Below, one piece after another: positions 7,602-14,592 of a DNA stretch of 64,000 nucleotides. The first letter of the stretch is position 1; each line of letters starts with the position of its first letter. The notes under the pieces are model-generated. The model did no database searches and was not told the origin of the DNA. It was given only the letters and a program-made list of their open reading frames with translations. Both the position numbers and the translations under genes were made by a program. Source of the stretch: an uncultured Woeseiaceae bacterium (GTDB lineage: Bacteria; Pseudomonadota; Gammaproteobacteria; Steroidobacterales; Woeseiaceae); NCBI GenBank assembly GCA_947259985.1, contig CAMYOJ010000015.1:27546-91545 (forward strand), read 5' to 3'.

Positions 7602-10061
7602 CTAGCGCCGACGGCCGCGCATCCGTCCACCACGCGAGCGGTTCTGGAAAGAACGATTCGCGCTGCGCCGCTGGTTATAGCGGCTATTGCCATTCGTCCT
7701 GGCGTTATGGCTGCGATCGAGCTGACTGCGCCGGCTCGTATCGTAGCTACCACGGTTTCGTGCTGCGTCGTAGCTGCGATTCGACCACGCATCAGTCGAT
7801 TGCCGGCGTTCCGATAAGCCCGATGCATCGCGATTCTCGAAACCGCTTCGGCGTTCGGAAGCATTGCTGCGTGCCTGGTCCGTCTGCGCCGCGCGGTCTT
7901 CGGGCGCCGTGACCGGGTTCCAGCCGCCGTCATCGCCGCGCTGCTGCCATCCACTATCATCGCGCTTGTAGACTTCGCCGTCCCGTCCCGCGTACAGATC
8001 ACCTTCCGATGAGCGGGCGAAGCCGCCGGTCTGCCCGCTGCCCGTCTCATACTGGACGGCCCTGCCCTCCGAACCGCGATACGACTGCGTCGACAGCGTC
8101 TGGTCGCCGCGCTGGAATTCGCCAGTGCCCGTGACCGAGTCGCCGCTGCGCTCGCGGGTCAGCTGGCCCGTGGTTCCCTCGGACGTCCTGATGTCGGTGG
8201 TCATTTTGTTGTCCGACCATTCGCTGCGAGTCTCCATCCACTTGTCGTTCTGCGTGATCAGCGACTCGCCCCAGCCACCGTCTTCGTTGGCGTAGCGATG
8301 CGTGGCAACCCCCGTCCCTGTGCGCGGGTTGTAGGCAACGCCGCGACCGGCAATCTCGTTGCTGTCCCAGACCGCCTCCCCTCGTGCGTAGGTGCCGGTA
8401 CTGGGGTTGTAGGCGGAACCACGCCCGTAGCCGCCGTAAGGCCCGTACACGCTCGCCGAACGCCCGTACGTGCCCGTGTTCGGGTTGTACCAGGCGGACG
8501 CGCCGTAGCTGTAGGGATAGGGATAGTAGGGATAGCCGTAATAGCCACCGTAGCCGTAGTACGGCGGGTAGTACCAGCCGCTGCCGTAGACGACGACCCC
8601 GTAGCTGACGTAGGTTCCGTAATAGCCGCTGGTATAGCCCGTCGATACGTAGTCACTACCGGAGTCATACACTTTGACGTGGGTTACATGGTACATCGGC
8701 GACGAAGGCGGAATCGCGTAAATCGCGGCCGGAATATTGTCGGCAACGACCCAGGGCCCGGTCGCCACAGTTGCTCGATACCAGACTGCATCGAGGCACA
8801 GGTAGTACACGCCTTCGTAGAGCAGCACATCGTTAGGGCTGTTCAGGACGCGCTGTACGTCGGTTCCCTCGATAGGCACAAACTCCGGTTCGCCCTGGTA
8901 GACAACCGAGACGCTGTCGCCAGCGTCGCGCGAGACGCTGGCTTTCCTCGGAATCTCGGCTTCGAGCACAGCCAGCTGCGCCTCCTCGGAACCGGGCACG
9001 GCAACGAGCACATGACCCTTGGGACTGTCGGGCGGGATCCCGGAAAACTCCTCCGGCAGTTCCTTGACGTGGTGCCAGGGCCCCTTGAGTGATGCGGATT
9101 CGAACCAGCGGCCCGAGACCAGGTAGAAATACCGGCCATCGAGGCGGAACAAATCGCTCTCCGTATCGCGCACGTATTCGAGCCCCCCGGCCGTGATCGT
9201 GCCGAAGGAAGGTTGACCATCCGTGACGATAAGTTCCGCCGGTCGGTCGCTCACGAACACGGTCGGCAGCTCCTGGCTGTCTTTCGACGGCGGGATGGAG
9301 GCCTTCACCTCGGTCCAGTTGCCGTCGTCGGGCAGCTTCTTGAAATCGCGCGGCAAGGAGTCATCGAATTTCCAGCTATTCTTGAGGTCAGTGGCCTTGA
9401 GCCAGTGTCGGCCGTGCCGCAGGTACCATTCCTTCTCCTTGTAGCGAAACAGGTCCCAGTTCGTATTTACAGTGAACTCGAGACGCGTGTCGTCAATCGG
9501 CGTGAGTATCGGCTCGCCGTCGGTCATGACGAGAATTGCCGGCGTGCTGGAGTAGAAAATAGGCGGCGGTTCGAACGACAGCCCCTCCTCGGCCGGCGGA
9601 ACGATATCGAAAGCGACGTAAGACAGGACGACATCGAGTGGCACGTACTGACTGTTCTTGCGCACGGAATCACGCACGAGTGCCTGCAGCCTGGCAAGCC
9701 GCGCCCCATCCGCACCGGGGAAACTGACCCCCGTGATCTCCGGGTTGTCGATGGCCACGACCCTTTCTTCGACATTGGCCTCGGTATCGGCAGCAAACTC
9801 CGCGGTGCCGAGCACGGCATCGGTTTCACCATCGAGCGTCGCTTCCACAGCCACGCGGCCAGTGACACGCTCGAAATCCTCCCAGCTTTCGATCTGCGGC
9901 TCGTGAATCACGACCCATCCGTCCGCCGATTCAAAGACACGCGGATACAGCGGCACTTGATCGACAGCCCGCACCGTTTCCGGCTCGGTCGTGTCGGTTT
10001 CCGCGTGTGCCGGCAGCGCAACAAGGCCAAGCAGGACTAATGACAGGGCGAACTTTTTCAT
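7602..10061 (-). CDS. Large secreted protein with three aromatic WY-type repeats, Tyr/Gly-rich segment and Arg-rich tail
   Basis: An 819-residue protein with a clear Sec signal peptide (MKKFALSLVLLGLVALPAHA). Residues of about 160-430 hold three related units of roughly 85 residues. Each begins with P-x-x-x-V-x-x-G-x-P, goes on to a DLFR or DVLLYE strand and a WYL/YFYL plus GRW/AVWYRA block, and ends in GPW or SW and LP..F..IPP.SP. A Tyr/Gly-rich stretch follows, then YNPNTGTYG-type repeats, and last a Ser/Arg/Asn-rich tail ending GRMRGRRR. Such proteins occur in proteobacterial genomes and are sometimes called carbohydrate-binding, but I know of no tested function. The gene is divergent from nothing close; the DUF3313-like gene lies directly upstream on the same strand, so both may be read together. 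Confidence 0.82.
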   Translation of the reverse strand: MKKFALSLVLLGLVALPAHAETDTTEPETVRAVDQVPLYPRVFESADGWVVIHEPQIESWEDFERVTGRVAVEATLDGETDAVLGTAEFAADTEANVEERVVAIDNPEITGVSFPGADGARLARLQALVRDSVRKNSQYVPLDVVLSYVAFDIVPPAEEGLSFEPPPIFYSSTPAILVMTDGEPILTPIDDTRLEFTVNTNWDLFRYKEKEWYLRHGRHWLKATDLKNSWKFDDSLPRDFKKLPDDGNWTEVKASIPPSKDSQELPTVFVSDRPAELIVTDGQPSFGTITAGGLEYVRDTESDLFRLDGRYFYLVSGRWFESASLKGPWHHVKELPEEFSGIPPDSPKGHVLVAVPGSEEAQLAVLEAEIPRKASVSRDAGDSVSVVYQGEPEFVPIEGTDVQRVLNSPNDVLLYEGVYYLCLDAVWYRATVATGPWVVADNIPAAIYAIPPSSPMYHVTHVKVYDSGSDYVSTGYTSGYYGTYVSYGVVVYGSGWYYPPYYGYGGYYGYPYYPYPYSYGASAWYNPNTGTYGRSASVYGPYGGYGRGSAYNPSTGTYARGEAVWDSNEIAGRGVAYNPRTGTGVATHRYANEDGGWGESLITQNDKWMETRSEWSDNKMTTDIRTSEGTTGQLTRERSGDSVTGTGEFQRGDQTLSTQSYRGSEGRAVQYETGSGQTGGFARSSEGDLYAGRDGEVYKRDDSGWQQRGDDGGWNPVTAPEDRAAQTDQARSNASERRSGFENRDASGLSERRQSTDAWSNRSYDAARNRGSYDTSRRSQLDRSHNARTNGNSRYNQRRSANRSFQNRSRGGRMRGRRR

Positions 10062-10085
10062 TCGATGGTCTCCGTACGGGCCGGG

Positions 10086-10784
10086 CTAATTGGACGCATA
10101 GTGGTCCAGCTGCTCTCGCAGGATCCGGGCCCAGATGCCCGCGAGGCGACGGACTTCCGCCGTGTTTGTGGCCCTGTTGGATCGCTGAAACCTGTCCGCG
10201 ACGTCTTCCGCGGCCCGTCGATCGACGACCCTCGCAATAACCGCCTCCGAAGTGGAGTCACTGATCTCGAGGATCAGGGTCGCCTCGCCGATCCTGTCGA
10301 GGAAGATCTCGTAACTACCCGCCTGCTCGGGAGGCACGTAGGAAACGACGTCGATCAGGCCGCCCTTGATGAGCAGCACATCAGGTCCGGGCTCGCTGAC
10401 GACGGTGAAACGAGTGCTCTTGGCGAGCTCTTCGTGAAACTTCTCCCTGAAAGTGTTCTTGAGACGCTCCTTCTGGTCTGCATTCAATACGTAATAGTCT
10501 GTTGCACTCGTCGAGCGATTGAACCTTTTCGAAGCACCCGGTCGGTACTGGATTCCGACACCCTGCAACATGATTTTGTCATAGGCGCTGATATCCATAT
10601 CGGGCCTCGCCCATGCGGCGTCCGCGCGACTGCTCGATACAGGGTACAGACCGTCGTGACTCATCAGTTCGTCGGTCGCTGAAATCGCTTCAGTCGAGTC
10701 GTCGGCCGCACACACCGACACGAAAAAAACGGACACGACAATCGCCGCAGACCGCAGCGGCGAAGCGCTTGCATTGAGACGCAT
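10086..10784 (-). CDS. DUF3313-like secreted protein
   Basis: The ORF track opens far upstream, but the first plausible signal peptide begins at MRLNASASPLRSAAIVVSVFF, giving 232 residues; the SD-like GAGGTT lies just before this ATG. The signal peptide is followed by CAADD, so Cys may serve as a lipidation site (VSVC) though the lipobox is imperfect. The mature region has SAYDKIMLQGVGIQYRP, a long charged helix, a GPDVLLIKGGLIDV block and ends in WARILREQLDHYASN, the pattern I associate with DUF3313 lipoproteins. It lies upstream of the 819-residue secreted protein with 24 bases between, so a two-gene operon is likely. Function unknown. Confidence 0.75.
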   Translation of the reverse strand: MRLNASASPLRSAAIVVSVFFVSVCAADDSTEAISATDELMSHDGLYPVSSSRADAAWARPDMDISAYDKIMLQGVGIQYRPGASKRFNRSTSATDYYVLNADQKERLKNTFREKFHEELAKSTRFTVVSEPGPDVLLIKGGLIDVVSYVPPEQAGSYEIFLDRIGEATLILEISDSTSEAVIARVVDRRAAEDVADRFQRSNRATNTAEVRRLAGIWARILREQLDHYASN

Positions 10785-10873
10785 GGAACTAACCTCGATG
10801 TTCCTGGTGGTGGCGATTATTGGACCATCATTGTAGCACCGAGTTGCGTCTGAACTGTCCGTCGGGCCGCCAC

Positions 10874-12199
10874 ATGTACTATGCTTCGACTTGTCACGGG
10901 CCAAGAGAACTATCGTTGATATCGACACGCCGTTTATGCCGGGCCACGATTGCCGTAATTTCGGTAATTGCGGCAATCACATTCGCAGGGTGCGATTCGG
11001 CAACCACCGAACTACGCCTCGTGAAGCCAACAGAGGACGTCGACCTTTCCATCATCGAGGACGTTGCCGAACTGCTCGCAGATAGCGCCCGCGTCAACGT
11101 ACAACTCTCCGAGGAGGCGTTGTCCGAAGTCGCCGCACTCGACGCCGTTGCGTCTGGCGAGGCCGATCTCGCGCTCGTGTCGAACTACCTGCCTTTTCGC
11201 GGCGACATCGCCACCGTCATGCCTCTGTACCCGACCGTACTTCACATCCTTCGAAGGGACGGTGGTGACGTTTTTGACGTTATAGCGGGTCGTCAAATGG
11301 CGATCTATGCGGGTCCCGAGGGCTCGGCGTCGCGCCTCGTCTTCCGGCGCGTTGCGGAGCGCATGCACCTGGGAAGCGACGATTACCGATTCATCGAATC
11401 GCTGGAAGATACGCCCGACATCGTGATCGTTTTCGCCCCAATCACGCCAGGCAGGATCGACGAACTCCGTGAAATCAATGAGGAGATCCTGGAATTTCGC
11501 CTCGCCTCCATGGGCAGCGTGGACGATGTCGGCAAAGGTACGAGCATCGACGCGGCAGTCCTGCTTAATCCGCACATCGTCCCGTTCGTGATTCCCCTGG
11601 GCACCTACGGTGAAATGTCGCCAGAAGCAGCATTAACTGTTGCTGTCGACAAGATCCTCGTTGCCCGCCACGATCTCGACAGCGCCGTTGTCTATGACCT
11701 GATCAACGAAGTGTTGCGGCTAAGGCCGGCCCTTGCGGCGCGCCGACAAGGCGTATTTCAGAATCTGGAAGACGATTTCGATGTTAGTCGCTCGACGTTC
11801 GTCGTCCATCCGGGCACGCAATCCTATCTGCAACGGGACGCTCCAAGTGTCTACGAGCGTTATTCGGGCGTCGCGGAGGTCGTCGCCACTATCGTTCTCG
11901 GGTTAGTCAGCGCCATCTTCGGCGGAATGCGGCTTTACAAGATGCGCCGCAAGAACCGGATCGACACCTTTTACGTGCGGACGATCGCGCTGCAGCGCGC
12001 CATCAGCGAGCAGACGAGCGACGACGACCGCCAGCGCATCGCCGCCGAGGTCCGCGATCTCCAGACCCGAGCGTTCGACATGCTCATCGACGAGAAACTG
12101 GCCGCCGACGAGAGTTTCCGAATCTTCATCACGTTATCGAACGACGTGCTACGCCAGCTCGGGAACCCGGAGGCTGCAAGCCCTATCGGCGACACCTGA
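10874..12199 (+). CDS. TAXI-family TRAP solute-binding-like lipoprotein with C-terminal membrane anchor
   Basis: About 440 residues. A signal sequence ending ITFAGC gives a lipobox; the next 280 residues have the TAXI solute-receptor plan (KPTEDVDLSIIEDVAELL, GEADLALVSNY, a GPEGSASRLVFRRVAERM block). After HPGTQSYLQRDAPSVYERY comes a transmembrane helix (VVATIVLGLVSAIFGGM) and a basic cytoplasmic tail with a helical region. Start choice is open: a TTG at 10916 has an AAGAGAA SD and would begin the signal peptide directly at ISTRRLC, the ATG at 10874 is used here, and the ORF track begins at another TTG at 10820. No DctQ/DctM partner is adjacent, so transport by a TRAP system is not supported; a sensing or envelope role is equally possible. 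Confidence 0.75.
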   Translation: MYYASTCHGPRELSLISTRRLCRATIAVISVIAAITFAGCDSATTELRLVKPTEDVDLSIIEDVAELLADSARVNVQLSEEALSEVAALDAVASGEADLALVSNYLPFRGDIATVMPLYPTVLHILRRDGGDVFDVIAGRQMAIYAGPEGSASRLVFRRVAERMHLGSDDYRFIESLEDTPDIVIVFAPITPGRIDELREINEEILEFRLASMGSVDDVGKGTSIDAAVLLNPHIVPFVIPLGTYGEMSPEAALTVAVDKILVARHDLDSAVVYDLINEVLRLRPALAARRQGVFQNLEDDFDVSRSTFVVHPGTQSYLQRDAPSVYERYSGVAEVVATIVLGLVSAIFGGMRLYKMRRKNRIDTFYVRTIALQRAISEQTSDDDRQRIAAEVRDLQTRAFDMLIDEKLAADESFRIFITLSNDVLRQLGNPEAASPIGDT

Positions 12200-12200
12200 C

Positions 12201-12782
12201 CTACGGCGGCGGGAAGCCACCAAGAATCGAATTGACGGCCATATTCACTGTCTCGACGATCTGCTTGCGGTCCTTCTCCTGGATCGTCTTCGTCGCCACG
12301 GCGTGCCAGACCGGCCTGCGCTCTTTCACGTCGAATATGTCGACGGCGAGCATACCCTTCGTGTACTGGCGGACCGTCGTCTCGGTTCCCCCATAGCCGT
12401 AGTAGGAACGGCCCCAGCCGCCGGGACGAGCGGCGTAGTAGCCGCCTGACATCGTGGGATACGAGTCGACCCTGATCTTCTCGCGCGAGCCGACCGTGAA
12501 TGCCACAACGAAGTCCGCGGCCTGGGCATTCTGAACGAGACGAAATCCCTTCGCACGCAGGCCGCTCTCCATGGCGTTCATGACATGCGTCTCGAGCATG
12601 GGATTTACGACGCCCACGTTTTCAGCGACAACCATCGGGTGCTCCGATATCCAGGCAAACGTACGGTAGTTCGAGAAATCATGACTCCTGTCATGATCAT
12701 AGGTCGCTTCGAAAGTGGAGGCGCAGGCGGCCAGCACCATTGCCAGCGCAACCAGGAGTAGATGGTTCATACGATTTGCCAT
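12201..12782 (-). CDS. DUF4136 family lipoprotein
   Basis: A 193-residue lipoprotein with the lipobox LAAC and an early STFEATYDHDRSHDFSNYRTFAW segment, the opening typical of DUF4136 (a strand, then D-F-x-x-Y-x-T-F-x-W). A Gly/Tyr-rich loop (YYAARPGGWGRSYYGYGG) interrupts the domain before KGMLAVDIFDVKERRPVWH, and the C-terminus is a helix NMAVNSILGGFPP. The family is periplasmic or outer-membrane attached and has no settled function. It converges on the TAXI-like gene with one base between stops. A GGAAAA element precedes the ATG. Confidence 0.88.
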   Translation of the reverse strand: MANRMNHLLLVALAMVLAACASTFEATYDHDRSHDFSNYRTFAWISEHPMVVAENVGVVNPMLETHVMNAMESGLRAKGFRLVQNAQAADFVVAFTVGSREKIRVDSYPTMSGGYYAARPGGWGRSYYGYGGTETTVRQYTKGMLAVDIFDVKERRPVWHAVATKTIQEKDRKQIVETVNMAVNSILGGFPPP

Positions 12783-12886
12783 AAGTTTTTTCCTTTAATC
12801 GAAGCTTGACTGAAATTGGCCCTGATTAGTGTCGTCACAGGTTAGAATGCCACTAAACATCCGGACAAGGATCCTGTCAATCCCTT

Positions 12887-13525
12887 ATGCGTCATCTTCT
12901 ACGCCATATTCTCACGTTATCGGTGCTCTGCCTTCCGCTCGCCGCGCCCGTGGTGGCACAGGAACGCCTGGACTACGAACTCACCCCCTTCGCCGCCTAC
13001 CGTATGGGTGGGGATTTCGAGGATGACGATACCGGCGAGGAATTCGATCTGGACGATTCGAGTGCATTCGGTCTTATATTGAATATCAGCGCGAAACCCC
13101 AGGGGCAATGGGAGATCCTGTACGCTCAGCAATCCACCGAGGTCGATACGGCAGGCACGTTCGTCGCCACTGAATCGATCGATCTCGACGTGCAATATTT
13201 TCAGCTCGGCGGTACCTACCTCTACGACGGCGACAGAGTAGTGCCATTCATCGCGTTGACCCTGGGCGTGACACATTTCGATCCCCAGTTCGCCGACCTT
13301 GACTCCGAGAACTACTTCTCGGCTTCGTTTGGCGGCGGAATAAAAATGAATATGACAGAACGAATAGGGGTGCGGCTCGAGGGACGCGTCTACTCTACGT
13401 TTCTCGAAAGCGACAGCAGGATTTTTTGCAGCAGCAGCTTCGGCGCCGGGGAGTGCCTGATCCAGGCGAGCGGCACGACGTTTAATCAATGGGAAGCCCG
13501 CGCTGGCCTCGTATTCCTATTTTGA
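12887..13525 (+). CDS. Outer-membrane beta-barrel protein
   Basis: A 212-residue protein with a signal peptide ending APVVAQ and a mature sequence of alternating amphipathic strands: ELTPFAAYRMGGDF, LGGTYLYDGDRVVPFIALTLGV, YFSASFGGGIKMNMTERIGVRLEGRVYS, and a terminal QWEARAGLVFLF. The final Phe after alternating hydrophobic residues is the BAM recognition signature. This is an OmpW/OmpA-barrel-like small porin fold (about 8 strands). It has a small acidic loop near residues 45-55 (EDDDTGEEFDLDD) and two cysteines near the C-terminus. It is the first gene of the rightward group; ligand unknown. Confidence 0.85.
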   Translation: MRHLLRHILTLSVLCLPLAAPVVAQERLDYELTPFAAYRMGGDFEDDDTGEEFDLDDSSAFGLILNISAKPQGQWEILYAQQSTEVDTAGTFVATESIDLDVQYFQLGGTYLYDGDRVVPFIALTLGVTHFDPQFADLDSENYFSASFGGGIKMNMTERIGVRLEGRVYSTFLESDSRIFCSSSFGAGECLIQASGTTFNQWEARAGLVFLF

Positions 13526-13603
13526 AAGCTTACGGCACGGTCGATATTGGCACGAACGATTTTGCGTCCGGTGCTACACTAATCGGCTTCGGAGGGACCG
13601 CAC

Positions 13604-13942
13604 ATGAGTGAAGAAAAGCACAAATACTGGGGCCGACAGATCGACGGAATTGCACACGAGCTATCCAGGCTTGCCATCGCCTGCGACATCGAACTGGGCA
13701 AACCCGGCCTCGTCGAACGAGTACTGAAAAACGACGAATCGGTCTGCGGACGAAAGAATGCGCAAGCGTTCCAAATGATCCGCAAGCACCTGATGGCCTT
13801 GTTCTCGGTCGAGGAAGGCGCCATCGATCGAATCGGAGCCTCTGAGACCAAGGAGATCACCGATATGGTCCATGACGCGATCGTCAAGATCCGCTCGGCG
13901 GGCGGAGCCGGGCAAAGCCTGCCAAGGCGACAGGGAGAATGA
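13604..13942 (+). CDS. Conserved-looking small cytoplasmic protein, function unknown
   Basis: A 112-residue protein with no signal peptide or membrane segment, predicted mostly helical (IDGIAHELSRLAIACDIELG, MIRKHLMALFSVEEGAIDRIG, EITDMVHDAIVKIR). The SD GGAGGG lies 7 bases before the ATG, and the stop overlaps the next ATG (ATGA), so the frame is almost surely translated and coupled to the lipoprotein gene. I do not recognise the family. Confidence 0.7.
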   Translation: MSEEKHKYWGRQIDGIAHELSRLAIACDIELGKPGLVERVLKNDESVCGRKNAQAFQMIRKHLMALFSVEEGAIDRIGASETKEITDMVHDAIVKIRSAGGAGQSLPRRQGE

Positions 13943-14580
13943 TGAGACAACGAGCCGTTACACGAGTCCTGGCCGGTGCATTTCTGGCGATACTGGCCGC
14001 CTGTTCGTCGACACCCCAGGTCAGCAGAGTGGAGACGCAGGACAAGCCCACGGGCGCACCGTACGACAGAGTCCTCGTCATCGCGCTGTTCGAGTCCTTC
14101 GACTCCAGACGCTACCTCGAGAAAGAAATCGTCAAGATACTTTCCGCTAGAGGCGTCAATGCGGTTGCGAGTACGTCACTCATGGACACGAGGACGCCTG
14201 CCACACGAGAGACCTTCCTGGCCATGGTCGAGGAACTCGACTCCGAGGCGGTCCTCGTGACGCAACTTGCAAGCCTCGAGACCACGGCGAAGATGAAGGA
14301 CATGAATCCCGAGGTCACTTACAACGTCCGACCGACCTGGTACTTCAACGTCTGGAGTGTCGATCAAACCGAGTATGTGGAGCCGAAAGGCCTGCAACTC
14401 AAAGGCAAGCTCGTAATCGCATCGCAGCTCTACTCGGCGAAGACGAGAGAACCTGTCTGGGCGATCGAGGCAAAATCGAAGCTGAAGGTGAACTACGACC
14501 AATTCAGGGACTATTCGATATTCGTCAAGGAGGCCGAGGCGGTCACGCGGCGCCTGATCAGTGACGGCATGGTCCGATAA
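13939..14580 (+). CDS. Predicted lipoprotein, paralogue of the 6.9 kb lipoprotein
   Basis: A 213-residue lipoprotein with lipobox LAAC. The mature domain begins RVLVIALFESFDSRRYLEKE and ends FVKEAEAVTRRLISDGMVR, matching the plan of the 6907 gene. Its start overlaps the previous gene's stop by 4 bases, and the GH3 gene begins 12 bases after its stop, so all three are likely one transcript. A degenerate relic of the 3' end of a gene like this one lies beyond the GH3 gene at about 17004. Function unknown. Confidence 0.78.
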   Translation: MMRQRAVTRVLAGAFLAILAACSSTPQVSRVETQDKPTGAPYDRVLVIALFESFDSRRYLEKEIVKILSARGVNAVASTSLMDTRTPATRETFLAMVEELDSEAVLVTQLASLETTAKMKDMNPEVTYNVRPTWYFNVWSVDQTEYVEPKGLQLKGKLVIASQLYSAKTREPVWAIEAKSKLKVNYDQFRDYSIFVKEAEAVTRRLISDGMVR

Positions 14581-14592
14581 GGATCGGGGTAT

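Noticed and set aside
8400-8620. Tandem DNA repeat or CRISPR-like array in the Tyr/Gly-rich part of the 819-residue protein
   Set aside because: The repeats are low-complexity codons for Tyr/Gly/Pro, unequal in length, with no spacers.
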